Of a DNA stretch of 59,100 nucleotides, positions 7,674 through 14,767 are shown in pieces. Made by a program: the position numbers and the translations under genes. The DNA is from Chromatiaceae bacterium. Lineage in GTDB: Bacteria; Pseudomonadota; Gammaproteobacteria; Chromatiales; Chromatiaceae. Every line of letters starts with the position of its first letter. The stretch's first letter is position 1. A model generated the notes under the pieces. The model saw only the letters and a list, made by a program, of their open reading frames with translations. It made no database searches and was not told where the DNA came from. The stretch covers positions 1 to 59,100 of the forward strand of contig JALSSC010000032.1 of NCBI GenBank assembly GCA_026984455.1, written 5' to 3'.

Positions 7674-8296
7674 GGCTTCCACAAGGGCAGACGCAGGGGA
7701 CGCGCCCCGCACAGGCCGCGGGCCTTGGTGAGGCGCAGATTCAGGCCCTCGCTACAGGCCTGCACTTCCAGGCGCAGGCGGGCCGGGGTGGGTCCGCCCG
7801 TGTCTATCGGTGGACACAGACGGAACAGGGGGGTCTCGGCCTCCTCCGCCGCCAGTTGCAGGCGCCGCAGGCGCGGTTGGGGCAACGCCCGGGTCCACAG
7901 GACCACCAGCCCGCAGGCGCCGCTGCGCAGGCCCTGCTCGGCCGCCCACGGGGCCTGGTCCGCACCAGGCACCAACGAGAGATACGCCAAGTCGAGCCCG
8001 GCTGCGGCCAGGGCCGGGGCATAGGGCAGCAACGGTGGGGCGACCCACAGGATCTCCCGGCCTGCGCGGCCGAGGCGCGCGGCCAGGGGCAGGATCAGAT
8101 TCAAGGCCGAAGGGGTGGCGGTGACCAGATCCACCAGGCCGGCAGCGGGCCAGCCGCCATCGGGCAGGAGCGCATCCAGGGCGGTAAAGCCCGTGCTCAG
8201 GCCGGGGCGGGTGCGGACCGGGGGCGCACGGTTCGCCAGCCAGATATCCGGGCGGCGGCGCAGCAGGTCTTCCAAGGCGGGTGCGGGGGCGCCCAT
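7670..8296 (-). CDS. imuA: ImuA, RecA/SulA-like translesion synthesis protein
   Basis: A 208-residue protein. I start it at the ATG at 8296 (MGAPAPALEDLL), four bases after the lexA stop. The longer frame would overlap lexA. It contains the RecA-like N-terminal segment RPGLSTGFTALDALLPDGGWPAAGL, then a core resembling RecA/SulA without a canonical Walker A lysine (VTATPSALNLILPLA), followed by LWVAPPLLPYAPALAAAGLD-type strands. ImuA proteins work with ImuB and DnaE2 in damage-induced mutagenesis. The lexA-imuA-imuB order and the ATGA overlap with imuB show one transcription unit. Confidence 0.88.
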   Translation of the reverse strand: MGAPAPALEDLLRRRPDIWLANRAPPVRTRPGLSTGFTALDALLPDGGWPAAGLVDLVTATPSALNLILPLAARLGRAGREILWVAPPLLPYAPALAAAGLDLAYLSLVPGADQAPWAAEQGLRSGACGLVVLWTRALPQPRLRRLQLAAEEAETPLFRLCPPIDTGGPTPARLRLEVQACSEGLNLRLTKARGLCGARPLRLPLWKP

Positions 8297-8300
8297 GGCC

Positions 8301-8927
8301 TCAATCCAGAGAGACGGGTGCGATGCTGTCCAGGGCTTGGCGCACCAGGCCCACGGCAATCCCCTCGATCTCCAGGGGGGTGCTCCTGAGGTCGATGCGG
8401 AGGGACTCGAAGGCGGGATTGGCGGGACGCAGTTCCACCTCGTGGCCCTTGCGGTATAGGCGCTTCACGGTGACCTCGTCCTCCACCCGGGCCACCACGA
8501 TGCGGCCGTCACCGGCCTCCCGGGTGCGGTGCACCGCGAGCAGGTCGCCATCGCGGATGCCGGCATCGCGCATGCTCTCGCCCCGCACGCGCAGAAGATA
8601 ATGGGCATGGGGGTGGAACAGCCCGGGGTCCAGGGCGTAGCGCGCCTCGATCTGTTCCTCGGCCAGGATGGGCTGGCCGGCGGCCACCCGTCCCACCAGG
8701 GGCAGGCCCGCCGCGGCGCCCGCAAGCAGGCGGATGCCGCGCGAGGCGCCGCCGGTGAGGGCGATGGCGCCCTTGCGTTCCAGATTACGCAGGTGTTCCT
8801 GGGCGGCGTTGGCGGAACGGAAGCCGAAGGCCCGGGCGATCTCGCTGCGGGTGGGGGGGCGCCCCAGTTCGGCGATCTGCTGCTGGATGAATGTCAGGAT
8901 CTGGCGTTGGCGGGGGGTGAGATCCAT
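8301..8927 (-). CDS. lexA: LexA, SOS repressor
   Basis: A 208-residue repressor. The N-terminal winged helix-turn-helix (1-~70) carries [12 protein letters not shown] and [14 protein letters not shown]. The self-cleavage bond is Ala83-Gly84 (VAAGQP), and the Ser/Lys dyad is Ser118 (RGESMRDAG) and Lys155 (VTVKRL). RecA filaments on single-stranded DNA trigger self-cleavage, which derepresses SOS genes. It is the first gene of the lexA-imuA-imuB operon. Its promoter carries a perfect-type LexA box, so it is autoregulated. The ATG at 8927 gives the standard MDLTPRQ start. Confidence 0.97.
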   Translation of the reverse strand: MDLTPRQRQILTFIQQQIAELGRPPTRSEIARAFGFRSANAAQEHLRNLERKGAIALTGGASRGIRLLAGAAAGLPLVGRVAAGQPILAEEQIEARYALDPGLFHPHAHYLLRVRGESMRDAGIRDGDLLAVHRTREAGDGRIVVARVEDEVTVKRLYRKGHEVELRPANPAFESLRIDLRSTPLEIEGIAVGLVRQALDSIAPVSLD

Positions 8928-8950
8928 GGCCTGGCCTCGGCGGATGCATA

Positions 8951-8966
8951 CTGTAATTATATACAG
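8951..8966 (-). promoter_or_regulatory. LexA box (SOS operator) in front of lexA-imuA-imuB
   Basis: The 16-base palindromic site CTGTAATTATATACAG has both conserved half-sites, CTGT and ACAG, eight bases apart, as in the gammaproteobacterial LexA consensus. Its centre is ~30 bases upstream of the lexA ATG. It overlaps the -10 hexamer of the promoter, so LexA binding would block RNA polymerase. The operon downstream is exactly the expected target. Confidence 0.95.
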
Positions 8967-8983
8967 TATCGAGGCCTTGTCAC
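8956..8983 (-). promoter_or_regulatory. sigma70 promoter of lexA-imuA-imuB
   Basis: On the minus strand there is a -35 GTGACA (8983-8978), a 16-base spacer and a perfect -10 TATAAT (8961-8956). The -10 lies within the LexA box. A second TATAAT occurs at 9034-9029 without a good -35 partner and could be an additional weak promoter. Confidence 0.75.
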
Positions 8984-9151
8984 CCCCTCCGGGGCGGTCG
9001 TCTACAGGTGAACGTAAAGGTCCGCGAGATTATATACGAATCTTTTTGAAGAGATCGGGGCGCCTGGCCTGCCATTGCCTGAGTGACTGGATGGGGGGCC
9101 TGGCGGTGGTGCTCAGGGGAACGCTCCTTGCGATGGTCATGTTTCTCCGCT

Positions 9152-9916
9152 TCATCGGGATCGGGGAGGGGCCGCCTTCAGCTCCACCCGGAATTCGCCC
9201 AGGGCACGCTCGGTGGTGAAGCGCAGCGGGATCCGGCTCGGCGCATCCTCCAGCCACACGCGGATGCGCCGGTCTTCCTGGACCCGGTCTTTCACCGGGA
9301 TCAGATCGACCGGCACGATGCGGCGCGCCCGGTGGTGGAGAAGAACTTGCTTCCGCCGTCCGACCTCGATGCGGTAACCCCTGAGATCGCCGCCGTTGGA
9401 TACGGGCCAGAACCAGGAGCGGCTGGAGGTGAGGGGCATTTTCCGCAGGCGTTGCAGCATGGCCATGCGGTCCCGTGGGGGGGCGTCGTTCCAGGGCAGG
9501 CGGAGGTCCGCGCGGGGCCGCGCGAAGGCGGTGGCGTTCACCGGCAAGGGGGTGTCGTCCGCAGGGGACAAGCCCAGGATCACCCCCGGTTCGCAATCGA
9601 AGCAGAGGCGGCGGACCTCGCGTCCTTCGCGGTCGGTCTTGCTCCAGGCCACTTGGCGGGTGGCGAGGTCACCCGGGGTCAGCCAGGCGCGGTAGTCGAA
9701 GCGCAAGGGGTGGATCCACTCCGCCTTGGGATAGGGGGCCGTGGTGACGGTGAGGCGGGCGGGCGCGGTCCCGGCGTCGGGCAGGCTCAGGTGGACGTCG
9801 GCGATGGCGAGGCGGGCCCCGGCCGAGAGCAGGCCGCGGTAGCTGGCCACGTAATCGAGTTCAACGGCCCGGGCGGGCAGGCACAGGCAGGTCAGGGCAA
9901 ACAGAATCCAGCGCAT
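9152..9916 (-). CDS. Exported DUF3108-family protein
   Basis: A 254-residue periplasmic protein with a signal peptide (MRWILFALTCLCLPARA). The mature part has features of the DUF3108 family: an early 'LDYVASYRGLLSAGARLAIADVHLSL', a central WSKTDREGREVRRLCFD, and a C-terminal half with GYRIEVGRRKQVLLHHR and a terminal RIRVWLEDAPSRIPLRFTTE strand. Family members are predicted beta-rich periplasmic proteins of unknown function, often next to purine/nucleotide or envelope genes. It is transcribed in the same direction as the E1-E2-ACP cluster but separated from it by 86 bases, so linkage is uncertain. Confidence 0.7.
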   Translation of the reverse strand: MRWILFALTCLCLPARAVELDYVASYRGLLSAGARLAIADVHLSLPDAGTAPARLTVTTAPYPKAEWIHPLRFDYRAWLTPGDLATRQVAWSKTDREGREVRRLCFDCEPGVILGLSPADDTPLPVNATAFARPRADLRLPWNDAPPRDRMAMLQRLRKMPLTSSRSWFWPVSNGGDLRGYRIEVGRRKQVLLHHRARRIVPVDLIPVKDRVQEDRRIRVWLEDAPSRIPLRFTTERALGEFRVELKAAPPRSR

Positions 9917-10002
9917 GGCGGTCGTGTATTCCGGGACAGGGGGCTACAGGTTCGCCTCCTGTGGATGAACCGGGGCTGAATCTCAGTTCGCGGCCGAAGC
10001 CG

Positions 10003-10278
10003 CTAGCCGCCCCCGGCCGCCTTGCGCTGCAACAGGAACCCGGTCATGGCGTTCACCGAGCCCAGGTTGTCGATGTTGATCTCTTCCTGGGCAATGCTCA
10101 GGTCGTAGGCCCCCTCGTACCAGACCACCAGTTCGAGGATGGCCGCCGAGTCGAGCAGCCCGGTGGCGGGGATGATGTCGTCGTCCTGGAGGCCGGAGGC
10201 GTCGTAGCCCAGGTTCCGGGCCAGTTCCATCACCTTGTCGCGGATGGCCTGGCGGATGGCGTCGGGGTTCAGGTCCAT
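10003..10278 (-). CDS. Stand-alone acyl carrier protein of the E1-E2-ACP cluster
   Basis: A 91-residue ACP. The ATG at 10278 (MDLNPDAIRQAIRD) begins the usual first helix. The longer open frame would overlap the E2 gene. The phosphopantetheine attachment site is Ser44 in GLLDSAAILELV, within the acidic context expected of ACPs (DDDIIPATGLLDS). The end is glycine-rich. It differs from fatty-acid AcpP, whose motif is LGADSLD. It is the third gene of a tight operon (25 bases after E2), and the E1 and E2 upstream are 2-oxoacid dehydrogenase components. I infer that the acyl group made by E1/E2 is passed to this ACP rather than to CoA. Confidence 0.85.
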   Translation of the reverse strand: MDLNPDAIRQAIRDKVMELARNLGYDASGLQDDDIIPATGLLDSAAILELVVWYEGAYDLSIAQEEINIDNLGSVNAMTGFLLQRKAAGGG

Positions 10279-10303
10279 AGTCGGGGTTCCTTTGCGTGAG
10301 GGG

Positions 10304-11410
10304 TCAGGCGAATGCCGGCGGTTTGGCCAGATCCTGCAACAGCCGGGCGACATCGAAGCCGGAGAGGACCCGATGATCATAGCTGGCGCCCAGGATCGCC
10401 CGGCCATCGGGACCGGTGGCGGCGTGGGCCACCATCAGGGCGGTATGGGGCGGCAGCACCGGGATGTGGCGGGCCACGCCCCAGCGGGCCATGCTGGAGA
10501 AGCCCAGGGTGGCGCCCTGGGTCTCTTCGGGGCGGAGCTTGTGCCCCATGGCGTGGCGTTGGACCTGGCCCAGGGCGTCGATGAATCCGCCCAGGTCCAG
10601 GGCCCCGGCGTCACGCACCACGGTGAGATAGAGGGTGTCACCGGCCTGGACGGTGAAGCCGAGGTTCACCGGCGCGTACTGGTAACGCTGGCCTCCCACC
10701 AGGGTGGCGTTGATCTTGGGCCGCTCCCTGGCCAATTCCACCAGGCGGTAGGCCATCAGCGACAGGAGTGGGCTCAGCATCAGGCCCTGGCGTCGGGCGT
10801 AGTCGGCGGCCGCCTGCTCCCAGACGGCCGCGTCGTAGGGGCGTTCCAGGTAGGCGGCCACCGCCTGGTCGCGATGCCAGGTCACGGTATGGACCATGCC
10901 CTGTTCTTCGGCGGACAGGGGCACGGCCTCGCCGGGGACCTCGGGGGCGGGGAGGGTGGCGGCGGGCCGGGCCGCCGCCGCGCCCGCGGTACCCTGACGC
11001 GCGAGCCAGGCCTCCACGTCGGCGGCGCTCAGGCGTTCCCCGGAGGCAGGCACCCGATCGGCGCTGAGGCCGTGCCGGCGCAGCAACATGCGGGCCTTGG
11101 CAGTGGGCCGGCCGGTCGCGATCGCGGCCGCCTCGGGGGCCGTTTCCACCGGTTCGGGGACGGGCTCGTCCCGGGTCTCGCCGATCCACATGAGCACCGA
11201 GCCCACGGGGGCGTGCGCGTCGAGGGGATGGAGGATGTCCAGGACATAGCCCTCCTGGTCCGACTCCACCTCGGCGATGGACTTGTCCGTCTCCACTTCG
11301 GCCAGGACCTGGCCCGGCTCGACGCGGTCCCCCACCGCGACCGCGAGGCCGATGATCTGGACCTGGTCGTCGTTGTTGTTGACTCGGGGGGTGTAGATGG
11401 GCTTGGCCAT
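10304..11410 (-). CDS. Lipoyl E2 acyltransferase of an atypical 2-oxoacid dehydrogenase complex
   Basis: A 368-residue protein. Domains in order are a lipoyl domain (~1-80, lipoylation Lys43 in ETDKSIAEV), an acidic Ala/Pro linker, a peripheral subunit-binding domain (~100-138, ATGRPTAKARMLLRRHGL) and an acyltransferase catalytic domain (~170-368). The conserved catalytic motif of E2 enzymes, DHRVVDG, reads DHRVLSG here. His346 is present, but the position normally held by Asp is Ser350. The catalytic domain is short and begins with unusual HTVTWHRDQAVAAYLERPYD. The neighbours are a fused E1 upstream and an ACP downstream. No E3 (dihydrolipoamide dehydrogenase) is present, so a housekeeping E3 would have to reoxidise the lipoyl group. 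The acyl acceptor may be the ACP. Confidence 0.88.
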   Translation of the reverse strand: MAKPIYTPRVNNNDDQVQIIGLAVAVGDRVEPGQVLAEVETDKSIAEVESDQEGYVLDILHPLDAHAPVGSVLMWIGETRDEPVPEPVETAPEAAAIATGRPTAKARMLLRRHGLSADRVPASGERLSAADVEAWLARQGTAGAAAARPAATLPAPEVPGEAVPLSAEEQGMVHTVTWHRDQAVAAYLERPYDAAVWEQAAADYARRQGLMLSPLLSLMAYRLVELARERPKINATLVGGQRYQYAPVNLGFTVQAGDTLYLTVVRDAGALDLGGFIDALGQVQRHAMGHKLRPEETQGATLGFSSMARWGVARHIPVLPPHTALMVAHAATGPDGRAILGASYDHRVLSGFDVARLLQDLAKPPAFA

Positions 11411-11446
11411 AGTCGTTCTTGTGGTGTCTGGGGATGAATCGGGCGC

Positions 11447-13450
11447 TCAGATCAATTCGAGGATGTCGCTGACGAGTTGGCCGGCGTCGGGCAGGATCTG
11501 CCGCTCGAGGCTGCGCGCCGCCGAGATGGGGATCGGCGGGGTGCCGATGCGCAGGGCCTCGCCGGCGTAGCCGGCCTCGGTCAGGGTGGCGAGGATCTCG
11601 GCCGAGACGCCGTATTCGTGGTGGGCCTCTTCCACCACCAGGATGCGCGGCCGTTCGAGCAGGTGGGCGAGCAGGGTGGCGCGGGGTAGGGGGGCGAGGA
11701 GGGCGGGGACCACGATCTCCACCGCCAGTTCCTCGTCGCCTTCGAGCCGGGCCACCGCCTCTTCCACCAGCGGCAACATGCCGCCGTAGGTGAGGATGCT
11801 GAGGTCCGGATCCCGCGCCCCCCGGACCAGGGTGGGGAACAGCGCCGCCGCCGGATCGTCCTCGGCCGCGGGCAGGGCGCGGTAGTCGCCGGGGTGGGCC
11901 CGTTCCCCGTAGAGCAGCTTGTGCTCCATGAAAAGGGTGGGGTAGGGCCAACGCTGGACCGCGTCCACCAGGCATTGGGCCACCGCGTGGCGGTGGCTGG
12001 GGAAGACCAGGGTCAGCCCGGGTACGGCGCTGAACAGGTTCTCGGGGCTCTGGCTGTGGGTGGGGCCATACCCGCGGCGCCCCCCGGCGGGGGTGCGGAT
12101 GACCAGGGGGACGCGCATCTCCGGGAACACCCCGGGGAACTTGACCGCATGGTTGTAGATCTGGTCCAGGCAGAGGCTGAGGAAGTCGGCGAACATCACC
12201 TCCATGACCGGCCGCCGGCCCGCCACCGCCAGGCCGATGCTGGCCCCGGTGACCCCGGCCTCGCTGATGGGGGTGGAGATCACCCGCCCGGGGAAGCGGC
12301 TGGAGAGCCCCTGGGTGACCTTGAAGGCGCCACCGTAGGGGTCGTGCAGGTCCTCCCCCAGGAGCAGGGTGCGCTGGTCGTGGGCGAGGAGGTGATGGAG
12401 GGCGGCATTGAGGGCCTGGCGGACGTTGGCGTCCGGCGGGACCTCGGGCGTGCCCCCCATGGGGGGCTCGGGCGGCAGGCTGAAGATGTGCTCGGGAGGG
12501 CGTTCTTCGCGCGCCTCGGGAGAGGCCTCGGCGGCCGTGCGTACCCGTTCCAGGAAGGCCCGGTTGCGCGCCTCGATCCGCGCACGGAGGTCCGCGGGCA
12601 GGGTCTCGCCCAGACGGGCGAGGGGGTCGCGGGCACGGATCGCCGCCTTCTCGGCCTCGTCGCGCAGGTCGTCACCCTTGCTGTGGGGACCGAGGCGGCG
12701 GGTGTCGATGACCAGGAAGCCTGGGCGTCCGCGGTCCCGGAGACCGTTCACGATCTCCTCCACCCGGGCGCAGAAGTCCGGGGCGTCGTCGGCCAGGCGC
12801 CAGGTGTCCAGTCCGAAGGCGGCGCCGCGCGCGGCGATGTCGCCGCCGACGGTCTCGGCGGTGCAGGTGGTCTGGGCGATACCGTTGTTCTCCACCACGA
12901 AGAGCATGGGCAGCTCCCAGATGGCGGCCAGGTTCAGGCTCTCGTAGAGCATCCCCTCGCCGAGGGTCCCGTCGCCGATCATGGCACTCACCAGGGCACC
13001 GCTGCCGGCGCGCTTCAAGGCCAGGGCCATGCCCACGCCGATGCCGGTCATGCCGCCCTGGACGCCGTTGCTGTGGAAGTGCCGATAGGCGAGGTGCTGG
13101 CTGCCGCCGCGGCCGCCGCAGACCCCCGCCTGGCGGCCCATGATCTCCGCCACCAGGCCCAGGACCTCGCCGGAATAGGTGAGGAAGTGGCCGTGGTTGC
13201 GGTGATTTGACAGGACCACGTCGTCCGGGTGGTTGAGGGCGCGGACCACCGACATGGCGCACAGCTCCTGACCCATGCAGGTGTGGGTGGTGCCCGAGAC
13301 CAGGCCGCGGCTGAACTGGTCGAGGAGGAACTGTTCGGTAGTGCGGATCAGATGGCCGAAGGCGTAGAGGTCCGCGGGCTCCAGACCGATGACGGGCTTG
13401 CCTTCGAGGCTGCGTTCGAAGCCGGGGAGATCGCGCGGCGGGCTGTCCAT
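11447..13450 (-). CDS. Thiamine-pyrophosphate E1, alpha and beta subunits fused
   Basis: A 667-residue fusion. The alpha half (~1-310) has the ThDP/Mg motif GDG (159-161) to NN (188-189) and the substrate-channel region SNHRNHGHFLTY and GGRGGSQHLA. The beta half (~335-667) has LLLGEDLHDPYGGAFKVT with the activating Glu, ISEAGVTGASIGLAVAG, and RRGYGPTHSQSPE with the active-site His. Such E1 enzymes decarboxylate a 2-oxoacid and acylate the lipoyl group of E2. Fused alpha/beta forms occur in branched-chain or acetoin-like branches. The substrate cannot be fixed from sequence. It is the first gene of the E1-E2-ACP operon, with 36 bases to E2. A REP-like hairpin lies upstream at 13541-13573. Confidence 0.9.
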   Translation of the reverse strand: MDSPPRDLPGFERSLEGKPVIGLEPADLYAFGHLIRTTEQFLLDQFSRGLVSGTTHTCMGQELCAMSVVRALNHPDDVVLSNHRNHGHFLTYSGEVLGLVAEIMGRQAGVCGGRGGSQHLAYRHFHSNGVQGGMTGIGVGMALALKRAGSGALVSAMIGDGTLGEGMLYESLNLAAIWELPMLFVVENNGIAQTTCTAETVGGDIAARGAAFGLDTWRLADDAPDFCARVEEIVNGLRDRGRPGFLVIDTRRLGPHSKGDDLRDEAEKAAIRARDPLARLGETLPADLRARIEARNRAFLERVRTAAEASPEAREERPPEHIFSLPPEPPMGGTPEVPPDANVRQALNAALHHLLAHDQRTLLLGEDLHDPYGGAFKVTQGLSSRFPGRVISTPISEAGVTGASIGLAVAGRRPVMEVMFADFLSLCLDQIYNHAVKFPGVFPEMRVPLVIRTPAGGRRGYGPTHSQSPENLFSAVPGLTLVFPSHRHAVAQCLVDAVQRWPYPTLFMEHKLLYGERAHPGDYRALPAAEDDPAAALFPTLVRGARDPDLSILTYGGMLPLVEEAVARLEGDEELAVEIVVPALLAPLPRATLLAHLLERPRILVVEEAHHEYGVSAEILATLTEAGYAGEALRIGTPPIPISAARSLERQILPDAGQLVSDILELI

Positions 13451-13540
13451 GGGTGATCGAATCGGGTTGCAGGATGGGGCCCCGCTCGGGGGATGGGCGG
13501 GTCATGGTTCCAGAAATGGGATGACGAGTCAAAGTGGGGC

Positions 13541-13573
13541 GTGCCGCCCGGCCGAAGCCACTCCCACGGGCAC
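13541..13573 (-). repeat. REP-like hairpin upstream of the E1 gene
   Basis: Read on the minus strand, this holds GTGGGAGTGGCTTCGGCC, close to the GTGGGAGCGGCTTCAGCC-type REP sequences scattered in gammaproteobacterial genomes. It can fold as GGC-TTCG-GCC inside an outer GTGCC/GGCAC stem. A related copy is at 17245-17268. Confidence 0.6.
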
Positions 13574-13604
13574 GGGCCGTATCACTCCTCTTGGCGTTCG
13601 ATTC

Positions 13605-14066
13605 TCAATGGCTCGCCCCGGAAGCCCTCTTCGCCAGCCAGCGATCCAGCTGATTGGCGAAGGCCTGCCGATCGCCCTTGCGCAGGGGCGCGGGTCCTCC
13701 CGTCTGGATACCGCTGGCGCGCAGGGTATCCATGAAGTCCCGCATGTTGAGCCGGGAGCGGATGTTCTCTCGGGTGTAGAGTTCCCCGCGGGGACTCAGG
13801 GCGGCGCCGCCTCGTTCGATCACCTCGGCGGCGAGGGGGATGTCGCTGGTGACGACCAGGTCGCCGTGGCCGAGGCGTCTGACGATCTCGTTGTCGGCCA
13901 CGTCGAAGCCGGGGGCGACCTGGAGGCTGTCGATGTTGCGTGGCCCGGGGGTGTGCAGGGGCTGGTTGGCCACCAGGGTCAGGCGCACGCCGGTGCGCCG
14001 GGCGGCCTTGAACAGGATTTCCTTGATGACCGCGGGACAGGCGTCGGCGTCTATCCAGATATGCAT
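13605..14066 (-). CDS. YaiI/YqxD-family protein (DUF188)
   Basis: A 153-residue cytoplasmic protein that starts at the ATG at 14066 ([18 protein letters not shown], the family signature). It continues with [39 protein letters not shown] and [19 protein letters not shown]. Those segments form a PIN-like acidic fold with conserved Asp residues (D6, D8, and DNE in the middle), so a nuclease role is possible but unproven. The upstream extension of the open frame to 14324 lies in non-coding repeat DNA. The gene is transcribed divergently from the hemerythrin gene. Confidence 0.9.
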   Translation of the reverse strand: MHIWIDADACPAVIKEILFKAARRTGVRLTLVANQPLHTPGPRNIDSLQVAPGFDVADNEIVRRLGHGDLVVTSDIPLAAEVIERGGAALSPRGELYTRENIRSRLNMRDFMDTLRASGIQTGGPAPLRKGDRQAFANQLDRWLAKRASGASH

Positions 14067-14173
14067 AGTGGTGGATTCTCGTCGGGGCGGGGTTGAGGCC
14101 GGCCGGGCCTCAGCAAGGTTTGGCGGACGCCGCGAGGCGAACGGCGGATGCAACCATATCAGCCCAGGGGCAC

Positions 14174-14290
14174 AGCCCGCCATAGTCCCCGCCATGGCTC
14201 CCTTCCACCCTGCCGGCCGCAGGCAGGGCCCTGCCCAGGGGTACGAGGAACATCTTCGAAACACGACATATTCAGGTGCGACGGGTATAG
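14174..14290 (+). repeat. Dispersed intergenic element, copy A
   Basis: Shares long blocks with copy B at 54916-55055: AGCCCGCCATAGTCCCCGC (14174-14192), a CTGCCCAGGGGTACGAGGAA block (14231-14250), CTTCGAAACACGA, and the terminal motif TTCAGGTGCGACGGGTATAG (14271-14290). It fills most of the gap between the divergent YaiI-like and hemerythrin genes and points toward the latter. The centre has a GGCCGC/GCAGGCAGGGCCCTGCC palindromic run. Function unknown. Confidence 0.75.
14271..14290 (+). promoter_or_regulatory. Recurring motif facing the hemerythrin gene, possible promoter
   Basis: TTCAGGTGCGACGGGTATAG ends in a -10-like TATAGAAT with an extended GGG, 36 bases before the hemerythrin ATG. Related copies are at 50712-50731, 54848-54867, 55036-55055 and 3238-3255. 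Promoter activity is inference; the -35 region is weak. Confidence 0.45.
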
Positions 14291-14326
14291 AATATCCGTC
14301 CGATTCCACCGGCCCTCCGTTCACCC

Positions 14327-14767
14327 ATGCAGCGCCACCCGGCCTTTCACCCCCTCATCTCGGAACACCATCGCGCCCTGGTGACCGCCCACCGCATCCT
14401 CAAGGCCCTGGCCAAGGGTGACCCGGGGGAACTGTCGGCCCTGGCCACCCAGGCCGCGGCGGATCTCCGCGGTCGCTGGGGACGCCATTTCTCTTGCGAG
14501 GAGCGGCTCTTCGCGGCCCTGCCGGACACCGTTCAGGCGCGGGCGGCGGCGCTCATCGCCCGGATCCTCGACGAACACGTGGCGATGCGCAGCCTGGCGG
14601 CCCGCCTGGAGGCAGGGGACGTACCGACCCTGGCCGTGTTTGCCGCGCGGCTCCGCGACCACACCCGGTTGGAAGAACGTGAATTGATCCCGCTCCTGGA
14701 ACAACTCTCGGACGCCGATACCCTGGCGCGCCTGGGGACCCTGTGGCGGGAGTGCGACCCGACATGA
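14327..14767 (+). CDS. Hemerythrin HHE-domain protein
   Basis: A 146-residue four-helix-bundle protein. It has His/Glu ligands typical of hemerythrin cation-binding domains: LISEHHRAL (~11-19), [10 protein letters not shown] (~53-62), [10 protein letters not shown] (~85-93) and [14 protein letters not shown] (~111-124). Such proteins bind a di-iron centre and sense or store oxygen, nitric oxide or iron. The TGA at 14765-14767 overlaps the ATG of dnaB (ATGA), so the helicase gene is probably translated by coupling to this one. This neighbour relation is unusual. Copy A of a dispersed element, with a promoter-like motif, sits directly upstream. Confidence 0.85.
   Translation: MQRHPAFHPLISEHHRALVTAHRILKALAKGDPGELSALATQAAADLRGRWGRHFSCEERLFAALPDTVQARAAALIARILDEHVAMRSLAARLEAGDVPTLAVFAARLRDHTRLEERELIPLLEQLSDADTLARLGTLWRECDPT

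Noticed and set aside
6621..8389. Long plus-strand frames opposite imuA and imuB
   Set aside because: Antisense shadows; compositional bias only and no recognisable domain.
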